In this document: in pieces, positions 52,878 through 63,149 of the stretch | Layout: each line of letters starts with the position of its first letter | Numbering within the stretch: the stretch's first letter is position 1 | Origin: Phascolarctos cinereus | Lineage: Eukaryota; Chordata; Mammalia; Diprotodontia; Phascolarctidae | Direction of reading: 5' to 3' | Assembly (NCBI RefSeq): GCF_002099425.1 | Contig: NW_018343964.1 | Span: 16,860,501 to 16,924,500 of the forward strand | Length of the DNA stretch: 64,000 nucleotides | The notes under the pieces: model-generated | Seen by the model: the letters and a program-made list of their open reading frames with translations, nothing else | The model's database searches: none | Told to the model about the DNA's origin: nothing | Made by a program: the position numbers and the translations under genes

Positions 52878-53416
52878 GCCATGATAGATGTTCCAACACC
52901 AAATATAAATAATTTGCAGTATTATTCTCCTACATTAGTAAAAAAAAGTAAAAAAGTTATTATTTCTCTTTCTATTTTGAATGTTCAAGTGATTGGTGCC
53001 ATTTTAAAAATCAGATTAAGTCACATCTTACTACTCTTTCTGACGTGAAAATCTATTAACTTCAAGAATTCCTGAACTATTCTAACTTCTTTCCCTGAAA
53101 CCCATCCAGAAGCTGCAGCAGCTGCAAACTGTAGGAGTTGACCACTCCTTAATATTGGGGTGAAGGAGTCACTGAGCCTCACCCTTTGAAAACAGCTTCG
53201 GCTGCAGCTCTCAGCCAAAGTTCAAGACCTTCCTGATGAGGCCTGTAGCCTTTATTTAATCTATTTGCCTCTGTGGGTGCTGTTGTTCCTTAGTAAGGCA
53301 GACTCTTATATTTGTATGGTGTCTGTCCCTAAGCAAACATTTTAGTGGGTTACCCAGAATCCATTTGTGGGGAAGGAGTCTGGGCAAAAAGCTAGTCAAA
53401 CATCTGTACCTGAGAT
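52626..53416. other. unassigned sequence flanking an (AG)n tract
   Basis: No recognised repeat apart from the AG run. The minus frames 53021-53218 and 53256-53480 have no motif. Confidence 0.35.
52815..52874. repeat. (AG)n microsatellite
   Basis: A pure 30-unit AG run with homopurine mirror symmetry. Confidence 0.95.
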
Positions 53417-53632
53417 AATAATAACAGTAGTAGTAACTAACATTTATATCATGCTTTAAGTTTTGGAAAGTACTTGACATATTTTATCTGATTTGAGTCT
53501 CACAAAAATACTAGGTCCCCATTTTATATATGAGGAAATTGAGGTTGAGAAAGATCAAGCAATTTGTCCCGATTGCAAGAGCTGAACTCAAACTCCCAAT
53601 TCCAAATCCAGCACTCTATCCACTATACCACC
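53417..53632 (-). mobile_element. MIR3-type SINE, nearly complete
   Basis: AGTAACTAACATTTATATCA, TGCTTTAAGTTTTGGAAAGT, CATTTTATATATGAGGAAAT and CACTCTATCCACTATACCAC in antisense order. Confidence 0.8.
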
Positions 53633-53805
53633 TATCTAAGCACAAAAATCTCTCCTTTTCCTCAAACACCAACCTTGCCCGAACAGTCTCCCTGCTGCAC
53701 TTTAAATCCATCTCCTCCAGGAAGTCTTCTAAGATTAGACAATAGACTGTATCAATCCTTTACCCTAACACACTTTGTAATTATATTTACTATAAGATTA
53801 AATTC
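53633..53805 (+). mobile_element. L2/L3 fragment
   Basis: CATCTCCTCCAGGAAGTCTT, AAGATTAGACAATAGAC and ACACTTTGTAATTATATTTA follow the L2/L3 3' order in sense. Confidence 0.55.
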
Positions 53806-54267
53806 AGCCAACATTTTTCAAGTGCCTACTGTATATGTAGCTATGTGTCTGTGAGAATGGTTTGTATGAATTGAACCTCCACCAGCTTTTGCTCACCAAA
53901 ACCTCGCCCAACACCCACGTGGAGATAGTCTGAGACCCTTGAAGATCCTCTTTCTTCAGTTCATGGGCCACAACAAGGGTTACACAATTATAAGGCACTT
54001 AGATACTTCCTGGTGATTCAGATAGTTATGACACAAGGTCTACCATCTATTGGATGGGGCATAGAAGACACAGACAAACACAGTTGTGATACAAAGAAGA
54101 ATGGCATAAGTAAAAAGGAAAAATATAGACAAAGAGTTTAAAATTTTAAGGAGAGAGGACACTTCTACCTGAGGGAAGAGGTTTCATGGAAAATAAAGCT
54201 ACTGAGTTGAACTGCAAAGGAAGCAAGAGATGGGAAATTGAGAGCAGAGAGACCTGCTCAAGTATGG

Positions 54268-54517
54268 TGGGCAGCTAGGTGGCTCAATGGATAGAGTGCT
54301 GGGCCTGGAGTCAGAAGAACCTAAGTTCAAATCTGACCTCAGACATTTACTTGCTGTGTGACCCTAGGCAAGTCACTTAACCTCTGTCTTAATCCACTGG
54401 AGAAGGAGATGGCAAACCACTCTAATGTCTTTGCCAAGAAAACCCCACTGACAATATTGGCATTTTGTGGTCCATGGGGTCACAAAGAGTTGGAGACTAT
54501 TGAACAATTGAGCAGCA
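54268..54517 (+). mobile_element. MAR1 SINE, full length
   Basis: GGGCAGCTAGGTGGCTCAAT, GAGTGCTGGGCCTGGAGTCA, GCTGTGTGACCCTAGGCAAG, GCCAAGAAAACCCCACTGAC, GGTCACAAAGAGTTGGAGAC. The head is well preserved. Confidence 0.95.
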
Positions 54518-54521
54518 ATAA

Positions 54522-54708
54522 AATAATGTTTAGAGTGTTGGACCTGGAATCAGTACAATTTGGATTCATACTCCATTTGAGACACTTTCTGACTCCAAGC
54601 ACACCATGTCGCCTTTCTGGCCTCAGATTCCTCCCTCATCTGTAAATGAGAGGGTTGGATTTGATGACCTCTAAGGAAGGTCCCTTACCATTTTAAATCT
54701 ATGCTTTT
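54522..54708 (+). mobile_element. MIR
   Basis: GTTTAGAGTGTTGGACCTGG, CTGGCCTCAGATTCCTCCCT, GAGGGTTGGATTTGATGACC, TCCCTTACCATTTTAAATCT. It directly follows the MAR1. Confidence 0.8.
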
Positions 54709-54964
54709 GAGAAGGATGAGGTAAAAATTCAGAGATGTGAAGGGCAGATTAGGAATGGGGAGGAGAGGCAGCAAACACTTCAATCTGGTGGGATTGTCGA
54801 CCACATAAAGAAAGTAGTGCAAAGTTGGGCTGGCAAAGGTTAATCAGGCCTGGATTTGCAAAGGGGATTTAATGCTCAAATCAATTTATACTTTATTTGA
54901 CAGGCCCAGAGAGATACTGGAAGCATTTTAGTAGAGAAGAGGCATGATTATCACAGTGCATTGG

Positions 54965-55115
54965 GGAAAGGTGATGCCATGACCTGCAAGTGAATTGGAT
55001 TTAAGTGAGGGAGGGCTGTACAAAGTCATCAGCCTTACTTCCTCCTCCAGAGCCATCTGGGTCCAGTGGTAAGATATAGATCAGGATGACTGGAGATGGT
55101 CCCTGGAACCTAGTC
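54965..55115 (-). mobile_element. short LINE-tail/SINE family (GGACAA type), truncated
   Basis: GGTGATGCCATGACCTGCAA, GTGAATTGGATTTAAGTGAG, CAAAGTCATCAGCCTTACTT, AAGATATAGATCAGGATGAC. The diagnostic GAAGGACAA end is missing. Confidence 0.75.
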
Positions 55116-55410
55116 CATGTGAAAACAGATAAGAGCCTGAACCAGGGTAGTTGCAGAAAGAGTGCCTTTATGGAGGAGAAATTAAAGAGTCGTTACTAGT
55201 ACCTGGCAAGTGATTGGATGAGTGGGGTAAAGGAGAGGGAAGATAAGAAGATGACTGAGTTTATAAACCTAGAATAGAAAAATGGTGATATACTCAATAG
55301 AAATAGAGAAATTAGGGAAAAGGGCAGGTTTTTGGTGGAAGTGATAAGTTTAGTTTGGGATGTGTTAATTTTTAAAATATCAACACTAAGTCTAGGATTT
55401 AACATACGAG

Positions 55411-58352
55411 GCAGGGGGGTGAAGCCAAGATGGCAGAGTGAAAGCAGTGACTTGCTTGAGCTGTCCCCCAAACCCCTTCAAATACCTATAAAAAATGGTT
55501 CTAAACAAATTATAAAGGAGCAGAACCCATAAAAAGACAGAGTGAAGCAAATTTCCAGCCCAAGAAAACCTGGATGGTTAATCAGAAAGGTATGTTGTGC
55601 CAGGCTGTAAGAGGAGCTCAGTGTGGCATGGGCGCACAGGCTGCAGCGAACCTGGAGCAGGCCTCAGAGGACTGAATTGCGGTCAGCTGTGGTGGTTTCC
55701 AGATTTCTCAACCCACAAATGCCAAAAACAACTTAGAAGGTCAGTGGGAAAAGTCTGTTTCTGTGGTGCTGAGAGAGAAGTGAGGTGGTCTCAGCTCCAT
55801 TCCCCAAGCACAGCACAGGACAGGGGACTGCCTCCTGAGCTTCTGGCTCACAGACTGAGGGGGAATTGAGTGGCTGATCAGAGTGGGGTTGCAGGGATCT
55901 CTCTGCTGGTGCAGCATTCTCTTGCTTTGCCCATGCTTGGATCTGGGTCACAGTTCTGGGTGGTGGTCCTGGGGTGAGGAAGAGTGCTGGTGTGGTGGAG
56001 CTTATAGTGGTGGTAAAGAGAAAATCCTCCTCACAGTTCCAAGATAGAAAAGAGTGCTTGTGGGCACCCACAGACCAGAGCACAGGCCAGGAAAGGAGTA
56101 AAACACCTCACCCTTATCATACCACCTTGGAAGAACTGAAAATTTACAGGTCCCTAGAAGTATCTCTGAAAACAGTTGCACAAAACCTCTGAGTCTTGAG
56201 ACAGCATATTCTCCACACTGGAAGCAGAACGCTAACTTAACAAAGAGTTTAAAACTCAAGTAATTGGCTGGGATCATGACCAAACCTCACAAAAAAAAAA
56301 AAAGTCAGACCATCGAATCTTTCTTTGGTAACAAAGGAGATCAAAACATACAACCAGAAGACAACAAAGTCAAAGCTCTTACATCCAAAGCCTCCAAGAA
56401 AAATATGAATCAATCCCAGGCCTTGGAAGAGCTCAAAAAGGATTTTGAGAAACAAGTAAAAAAAGTAGAGGAAAAACTGGGAAGAAAAATGAGAGGATGA
56501 TGTAAGAAAATCATGAAAAACAAGTTGACAGCTTGCTAAAGGAGACCCAAAAATACTGAAGAAAATAACACCTTAAAAAAACAGCCTAACCCAAATGGCA
56601 GAAGAGGTCCAAAAAGCCAATGAGGAGAAGAATGCCCTAAAAAGAAAAACTGGCCAAATGGAAAAGGAAGTCCAAAAGCTTACTGAAGAAAATACTTCCT
56701 TAAAAATTAGAATGGAGCAATTGGAAGCTAGTGACTTTATCGGAAATCAAGATGCTATAAACAAATCCAAAAGAATGAAAAAATAGAAAACAAAGTGAAA
56801 TATCTCATTGGAAAAACAATTGACCTGGAAAATAGATCCAGGAGAGAGAATTTAAAAATTATTGGACTGTCTGAAAGCCGTGATCAAAGAAAGAGCCTAG
56901 ACATCATCTTTCAAGAAATTATCAAGGAAAACTGCCCTGATATTTTAGAACCAGAAGGCAAAATAGAAATTGAAAGAATCCACTGATCACCTCCTAAAAG
57001 AGATCCCCAAAGGAAAACTCCTAGGAACATTGTAGCCAAATTCCAGAGTTCCCAGGTCAAGGAGAAAATATTGCAAGCATCCAGAAAGAAATAATTCAAG
57101 TTTTGTGGAAACACAATCAGGATAACACAAGATTTAGCAGCTTGTACATTAAGGGACTGGAGCAAGGCATGGAGTATAATATTCCAGAGGGCAAAGGAGA
57201 TAAGATTACAGCCAAGATTCACCTACCCAGCAAAACTGAGTATAATCCTTCAAGGGAAAAAAAATGGTCATTCAGTGAAATAGAGGACTTTCAAGCATTC
57301 TTGATGAAAAGTCCAGAGCTGAATAGAAAATTTGACTTTCAAATACAAGACTCAAGTGAAACATGAAGGGGTAAACAGGAAAGAGAAATCATAAGAGACT
57401 TATTAAGGTTGAACTGTTTACATTCCTGCATGGAAAGATAATATTTGTAACTCGTGAGACCTTTGTCAGTATTAGGGTAGTTGCAGGGAAAAAATTATAT
57501 GTATGTAGACAGACAGACAGATAGCTATAGATAGATGGCACAGGGTGAGTTGAAGATGAAGGGGCGATATATGGAGAATAAAATTAAGGGTGAGAGGATT
57601 ATACTAGGAGAAGGAGAAAGGGAGAGGTAGAATGGGGTAAATTATCTCACATAAAATAGACAAGAAAAAGAGAAACGGGGGAAGGTGAGAGGGAATGAGT
57701 GAAATCTTATTCTCATCAGATTAGGCTTAAGGAGGGAATAACACACAGACTCAATTGGGTATGGAAATCTATCTTATCCTACAGGAAAATGTGGGGAGGG
57801 GGGAAGGGGACAAGAGAGCAGGGGCATGATAGAAGGGAGGGCAGATTGGGGGAGGGGTAATCAGAAGCAAACACTTCTGAGGAGGGACAGGGTCAAAAGA
57901 GAGAATAGACTAAATGGGAGGCAGCATAGGATGAAGGGAAATACACTTAGTTTTTTACAACATGCCTACTATGGAAATGTTTTGCATGACTACACATGTA
58001 TAACCTGTATCAAGTTGCTTGCCTTTTCAATGAGGGTGGGTGGGGAGGGAGGAAGGGAGGAAATTTGGAACCCAAACTTTTAAAAACACATGTTTTAAAA
58101 AATGTTTTTACATGCAACTGGGAAATAAGAAATACAGGAAATGGGATATAGAAGTTTATCCTGCCCTGCAGGAAAATATAAGGGGAAGGGGATAAGAGAA
58201 GAGGGAGAGATAGAATGGAGGGCATATCAAGGGAAGGGGTATTCAGAATGCATGCAGTCTTGGAGTGGGGAGAGGGGAGAGATGGGGAAAAAATTTGGAA
58301 CTCAAAATCTTATAGAAGTGAATGTTAAAAACTAAAAATAAATTTTATTTTA
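55411..58352 (+). mobile_element. HAL1 (half-L1) retrotransposon, nearly full length
   Basis: About 2.94 kb: a 5' UTR beginning near AAGCCAAGATGGCAGAGTG, one ORF1-like reading region, then a purine-rich 3' UTR and an A/T-rich end. ORF1 starts at ATG 56276 (MTKPHKKKKSQTIESFFGNK), followed by a coiled coil (ALEELKKDFEKQVKKVEEKL; later QMEKEVQKLTEENTSLKIRM), an RRM-like part (LENRSRRENLKIIGLSESRD...IIFQEIIKENCPDIL) and the C-terminal domain (IVAKFQSSQVKEKILQASRK, then IEDFQAFLMKSPELNRKFDF). L1 ORF1 proteins bind their RNA as trimers. No ORF2 endonuclease or reverse transcriptase follows, so it needs L1 machinery in trans. Several stops and frame changes make it defective. The 3' UTR has two related halves (about 57770-58080 and 58143-58345). 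Confidence 0.9.
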
Positions 58353-58354
58353 AA

Positions 58355-58565
58355 AATCATAGTATCATAGACTTAGAATTAAAAGGCACCTTGGAGGGCA
58401 TGCAGTCTAACCCCTTAATTTTATAAATGAGAGAACTAAAGCCTAGAGAGGATAAATAACTTGTCTGAGGTCACATAGGTAGTTAGTGGCAAGGCTGGGA
58501 CTAGAGCCCAAATCTCTTGGCTCTCAGTCAAGTACTCTTTCTACTGCCTTACAGTAGCTCTTTTA
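58355..58565 (-). mobile_element. MIR
   Basis: ATCATAGACTTAGAATTAAA, AGGCACCTTGGAGGGCATGC, CTTGTCTGAGGTCACATAGG, CCCAAATCTCTTGGCTCTC. The least diverged long MIR in the window. Confidence 0.85.
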
Positions 58566-58577
58566 CTAGTAAGCAAA

Positions 58578-58842
58578 ATATGGTTGTTGTTTAGCTGTTT
58601 TAGTCTTTATGACTTTAATCTTTGTGACCCTGTTTGCGGCTTTCTTAGTAAAGACACTGGAATCGTGTGCCATTTCTTTTTCCAGGTCATTTTACAGAAG
58701 AGGAAACTGAGGCAAACAGGGCTAAGGGAATTGCCCAGAGTTACACAGCTAGCAAGTGTCTGAAACCAGATTTGAACTTCAGAAAGATGAATCTTCTTGG
58801 CTCCAGGCCTGGCATTCTATCTGCTGCACCACTGAGTGGCCC
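58578..58842 (-). mobile_element. MAR1 SINE, full length
   Basis: Antisense from tail (GGTTGTTGTTTAGCTGTTTT, TTTCTTAGTAAAGACACTGG) through CORE (GAGGAAACTGAGGCAAACAG, AGTTACACAGCTAGCAAGTG) to head (CTGCTGCACCACTGAGTGGC). Confidence 0.9.
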
Positions 58843-59019
58843 ATAAGCAAAAGATACAGAGATAATTTAACAAGTGAGTCAGTGATAGTGTACAAACCAG
58901 AAAGCATCAGTTATCTACCTCTTGGTACCAGGCTAAAAAAACACCAAGGATTTCACAAGTCCATCTCTGGTTTAGTGTTTTTCTAAGCTAGTAAGTGATT
59001 CACTCAGCAAGTATCTATT

Positions 59020-59171
59020 TTTTTTATCTTTTTTTAGGCAGTTTGGGTTAAGTGACTTGCCCAGGGTCACACAACTAATAGGCATCAAGCGTTTGGTCTG
59101 AGGCCAGATTTGAACTCAGGTCCTTCTGACTTCGGGGGCAATGCTCTATCCTCTGCACCACCAGCTGCCCC
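59020..59171 (-). mobile_element. WSINE1-like SINE with exact target duplication
   Basis: Poly-T at the left, then GGTTAAGTGACTTGCCCAGG, TTGAACTCAGGTCCTTCTGA and a CACCAGCTGCCCC end. AGCAAGTATCTATT occurs at 59006-59019 and again at 59172-59185, a perfect 14-bp duplication. It is inserted in an L2/L3. Confidence 0.9.
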
Positions 59172-59325
59172 AGCAAGTATCTATTAAGCACTATGTGCCA
59201 GATACCGACTTAAGAACTGGGGTAGGGGAAGGGGTACCCAAAACAAAGGAAAAACTTGTCCCTGCTCTCCCTCCTCACAGTCTAGTGAGGAAGACAGTAA
59301 ATGCCACAAAGAGAACATGAGGAAA
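59172..59325 (-). mobile_element. L2/L3 fragment
   Basis: CAAGTATCTATTAAGCACTA, TGTGCCAGATACCGACTTAA, CCCTGCTCTCCCTCCTCACA and GTCTAGTGAGGAAGACAG in antisense order. Confidence 0.75.
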
Positions 59326-60618
59326 CTGGAATCCTGTCGCTAATTTTCCTTAGTGGAAGGGATCTTCTATAGAGTTTCTCTTGAGGATTGAGTTTCAAAA
59401 TCCACCATAAAAGCTTCTTAATTCAACTTCAAAGTTCCTCTCTGGCTTTAGTAAACTGGGCAAAAAAACCTAGACCTAAAAAAAGCAGAAACTGAGAATA
59501 AAAGAAAGTATCCAAGCAGCAAATAATCTGAACAAAAACTTATAATACTAGCTCACAGGTCTTGTATCATATTCCTGTGCCTTGCCATATTCCCAATCAT
59601 TGGATGCACAGGGAGTCAAATTGGTGAATGAAAAATGCGCTGCCAAGATTTTACACTGAGAATCCCTTCTGCACAGGCATGGTAGCTAGGCTTCCCTGTT
59701 CCTTTTCAGTGTCCATAACTGAAGACTTGGGCCCACCTTGGTTTTGGAGAGACAGCTGAAGGCTGACCCATTAATAATTAATTTATAATTGTGGTTTAGA
59801 AACTTTCCCAAAGTACAACATCATTCCCTCTGCCACAATAACATCCTCCAAGAAATAAACAAAATGAGGGAAGAGACAGAGACAAAAGGATGATGACCAC
59901 CAATCTTGGAGACAAGACATCATGTACAGTATCTCTGTTGGCAAAACCTAGACAGGACTTATTTGTAGGGCTGCTGTTACTCCCTCAACCTTCCCAAACA
60001 AACTTTTCAATCCTGTTTATTTAGTAGCAATAATGGAAAATAAATAAATGTCAGTAACCTGGTGCTCCTTAGCATTCTGGCCTTGACAGCCTCTGAGCAG
60101 GAAGAGTAAAAGAGAACATTTCCACAATGAGAATCCAAAGTGAGGGAGGAAGTGGATTCTACAAGGATGTGGGGAAACTGTTTAAATGATTAAGAAAGTT
60201 TCCATTTTAAAAATCTTATTTCAAATGTGTAAGCACAGTGCAAAAAAAAAAAATCTTACCTTTCTATATAACAATAGAAACGCTTCTTTCTGATTTGGAC
60301 CTGATCTACTTCTTTAAGAAAGGTATGTTACAATTATGCTACTATATACACATACATATATTTCTGTATGAAGTAGACTTTTTTTAGAATACTAAAAGAG
60401 GCAGAGGAATAGATGTTAACAGGCACCTGGGATGAGTTTAGTTACTATAGCCTAGTCCTGAATTTAGCTCTGATTTGTCTGGCAACTAAAACAAAACAAA
60501 ATGTCGGCTTACATATATTATTTCTCTATTTAATTAATGAAGGCCTGTAGACCTGTCTAGATATTAAAGACAACCTATTTACTGAAACTGAATTTGAGAA
60601 ATTTATTCCATGGGTCTT
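59326..60618. other. repeat-poor island, candidate conserved noncoding DNA
   Basis: About 1.3 kb with no recognised repeat. It includes CATTAATAATTAATTTATAA at about 59769 (homeodomain-like, AT-rich) and a CpG-containing AAAAATGCGCTGCCAAGAT at about 59631. No exon is supported. Regulatory function is inference. Confidence 0.4.
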
Positions 60619-60635
60619 TAATATATTGGACGTTA

Positions 60636-60793
60636 GGGGCAGCTAGGTGGCACAGTGGATACAGCGCTGGCCCTGGATTCAGGAGTACCTGAGTTCAAAT
60701 CTGGCCTCAGACACATAACACTTACTAGCTGTGTGACCCTGGGCAAGTCACTTAACCCCATTGCCTAGCAAAAACAAAAACAAACAAACATAA
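60636..60793 (+). mobile_element. WSINE1-like SINE, full length, clean insertion
   Basis: GGGGCAGCTAGGTGGCACAG, TGGATACAGCGCTGGCCCTG, GCCTCAGACACATAACACTT, ACTAGCTGTGTGACCCTGGG, CAAGTCACTTAACCCCATTG and a CAAAAACAAAAACAAACAA tail. It lies between ATATATTGGACgTT (about 60621-60634) and ATATATTGGACaTT (about 60794-60807), a target duplication with one change. The best preserved SINE in the window. Confidence 0.95.
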
Positions 60794-60807
60794 ATATATT
60801 GGACATT

Positions 60808-61044
60808 GGATAACATAATGGATTGTGGTTTTAGATGTGTTTTTTATCAAAAACACAGACTTGTTGTTCAAATAGTTGTTTCTTTTGATATTTTATTAAA
60901 GCTGAGAGAAAGACACTAAATTTTAGCTTAATGTGAGAACCTAACCTAATGTGGTCCATGGACATTGCTTTTTAAAAACAGAACACAAGGGTAAAACTCC
61001 AGAACCTAGAGAAACCATTCCCATTAGGACATGTCTTAAATAAC
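60808..61044. other. unassigned sequence
   Basis: AT-rich single-copy-like DNA, with no recognised repeat. Confidence 0.35.
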
Positions 61045-61260
61045 ATAGAGCCATCAACTTGGAAGGGTTGGGAGAAAGCTTAGAGGTCATCTAATGTTCA
61101 CCTGCACATCTCTTCAAATGTAACAAAAGGTTATTAATCCCCTCTTATGGAATGGCTCTGATTATTAGGTTATTCCTTATATTGAGACAAAATCTTCCTA
61201 CTAAAAGCTCCATTTAGTTACTTAAGAAAGCATTGAGCCATAAGCGGTCTTGATAAACTT
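61045..61260 (+). repeat. ancient unnamed interspersed repeat, second copy
   Basis: CTTAGAGGTCATCTAATG, GATTATTAGGTTATTCCTTA and TTGAGACAAAATCTTCCTAC correspond to the copy at 11740-11880 and to a repeat I remember from other amniotes but cannot name. Confidence 0.4.
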
Positions 61261-61287
61261 GTTTTGGTATTTTTTCTTTGCTCTCCC

Positions 61288-61530
61288 TAGGAGTGTGCTG
61301 GTAAATGTTTAACAAGCTGTTCTCCAAAAAATGCATGCACAATATATTTTAAGTTTAATGCTCATTGTTAACATTTTCTCTATCACTTTCTAAAGTCTAG
61401 ACAATCAATAAAATAATAAATCAAGCCCTGATTTGGAGTGTTTTCCAGTTTCTGAGATATAAATACTCACAATAAAAACTTAATAATTAGCTTTTGGGGG
61501 TTAGTTCAAGCCAACTCCAGCAAACCCCTG
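61288..61530. mobile_element. non-autonomous hAT-type element, second copy
   Basis: The left end TAGGAGTGTGCTGGTAAATG matches the inverted end of the copy at 17933-18182. The body shares AAAGTCTAGACAATCAATAA, AATAAATCAAGC and TTTCTGAGATATAAAT. The right end is less clear (CAAACCCCTGGC). Confidence 0.65.
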
Positions 61531-61679
61531 GCTTTATCCTTGTGCTTTGATGTACCTAACTGGTGCTTTCTGATTTAGGATCTACCACTGATTCACTTGG
61601 AGGTGTTACATTTGTGTCTTTACTTATTGGCAAAAAATGCAGCTATTCTATGGCAGTATAAAAGAAACAGAAAGTATAT

Positions 61680-61805
61680 GACGATACAGAGAACACTGGG
61701 AGAGTTGAAAGACATGGATTTTTAGTCTCAGCTTTTTTGCTAACTCTCCATATACCTTAAGCAACTTATTTAACCCCTCAGAGCCAAGGATTCTAGTCCT
61801 TATTC
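61680..61805 (+). mobile_element. MIR (diverged)
   Basis: AAGACATGGATTTTTAGTCT, ACCTTAAGCAACTTATTTAA and CCCCTCAGAGCCAAGGATTC in sense SINE order. Confidence 0.6.
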
Positions 61806-61837
61806 CATATGACAACACAAATATTTATTTCATGGAT

Positions 61838-62025
61838 TTCCAGATTGAAGGGACTTTGTGAGTCCACCAATCCAACCTCCCAATTTTACAGATGAGGGAA
61901 TTGAGGGAAGAGAGGTTAAAGGATTTGATTAAGGTCACATGGGTAGAACCAACACTTGAACCCAGTTCTTCTCACTCCTGCCTGGCCAGAGCTCTTTTCC
62001 ATTGAACTACTTGAAGCCTACTCTT
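61838..62025 (-). mobile_element. MIR
   Basis: GATTGAAGGGACTTTGTGAG, CCCAATTTTACAGATGAGGG, AAGGTCACATGGGTAGAACC, ACTTGAACCCAGTTCTTCTC. Confidence 0.8.
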
Positions 62026-62094
62026 CCTTCTAAGCCTTTTCAGGCCAAACGTTCTCATTTTCTTTAACCAATCCTCCTATTCCATGGTTTGTAA

Positions 62095-62885
62095 TCTGGA
62101 GACCAACCTGTTTACCCTTTTCTGCTCAATCAACCAAGTTCTTTTTCATTGTTTGTTCATTTTTTACCTTGTTTCTTGACTTTTAATTTTACGTTAATGT
62201 TGGACTCTGCTCATCTGGGGTGGGGAGGCCATGTTCCAAGTTTCAGGTGTTTTCATGCTGCTATTTTCAGAGCTAGTTCTGGGGGTCTCCCAAGTTTTCA
62301 GTGCTTCCAAGGTAGTGTGATCTGGGAAGAGGGGTGTCCACTGTTCCCTTGTCTGTGCTCAGGTCTGTACTCAGGAAGGGCTCCTGCTCCCCTGCAGTGG
62401 CAAATGCTGGCACTCCTATTAGCCCTAGATATAGGGGCAAGTCCCCTGCTTTCTTACAGCCACAAGCTCTAGTGCTCCTCTTGGCCTTGGAACTGTGCCC
62501 AGGGCCACAGCTCCCTTGTGGCAGGCCACCAGCATTCCTCTCTGCCCTGGAACTGCTTATGGGCAATAGGCTTGCCAATCAGTGCCAGCTGCACCCAATA
62601 CCAGCAAACAGTCCCCGCTAATCTCTTTCTGACCAGCTATCTTACTCCCTTACCTGCTTTGGGCTGAAAGCTCCTGAAGCTACTGCTGCTGTGACTGTTA
62701 CAGCCACCTCCAATGTCCACCACTGGTACTGCCCCATTGCACCCACCTGGGTGTCACAGACCTCTCCCACTGACCTCCTAAGTTGTCTTAGGCTGGAAAA
62801 ATATCTTACTCTGACCTTGTTGTTTGTCCTGCTCCAAAATTTGATTTTGGGATTTATTTTAGTCATTTGGAGAGGAATGTTGGAA
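62095..62885 (-). mobile_element. L1-type 5' UTR fragment without its body
   Basis: The minus strand has the layout of the HAL1/L1 5' UTR: CAGCCTAAGACAACTTAGGA near 62796, G- and C-rich GGGCAG/CAAGAGGAGCAC text, CCTTGGAAGCACTGAAAACT near 62318, GACCCCCAGAACTAGCTCTG near 62278, and a TGAACAAACAATGAAAAAG ORF1-start-like segment near 62150. It stops there. The overlapping frames at 62149-62978 are 5' UTR artefacts. Confidence 0.65.
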
Positions 62886-62976
62886 GAGAACAGCAGTATT
62901 GATGTCTATACCTCCCCCCACTTTCCAACACAGGTAAGAGAGGAAATGAGTGCTTTGAAAGCCACAGAAATATTTT

Positions 62977-62979
<3 letters not shown>

Positions 62980-63037
<58 letters not shown>
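62980..63037. repeat. (GT)n microsatellite
   Basis: About 28 uninterrupted GT units, one of the longest dinucleotide runs in the window. Confidence 0.95.
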
Positions 63038-63039
<2 letters not shown>

Positions 63040-63149
63040 AGCCACAATAAATTTAGATCAAGTGAATTTTTGGCAATTATTAGGTAGAAGTCGATTCTGC
63101 ATGAAATTTCCATATTCTAATCTATAGATTACAGAGGTTTTCATGCATT

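Larger units (their letters stand above)
53810..55395 (-). mobile_element. L2/L3 LINE 3' part, about 1 kb, carrying three SINEs
   Basis: Antisense pieces in order: CATTTTTCAAGTGCCTACTG; ATTTGCAAAGGGGATTTAAT with TTATACTTTATTTGACAGGC; CAATAGAAATAGAGAAATTA with GGCAGGTTTTTGGTGGAAGT. Insertions at 54268-54517, 54522-54708 and 54965-55115 separate them, and the HAL1 begins just beyond the right end. Confidence 0.65.

Noticed and set aside
55597-56283. Frames of 90-116 codons on both strands upstream of HAL1 ORF1
   Set aside because: They fall in the HAL1 5' UTR, which is GC-rich and noncoding. Real coding starts at 56276.
62149-62978. Four overlapping frames of 74-107 codons that look like a small gene
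   Set aside because: The GC-rich text reads as an antisense L1 5' UTR with the same block order as the HAL1 at 55411. Stops are merely sparse because of composition.
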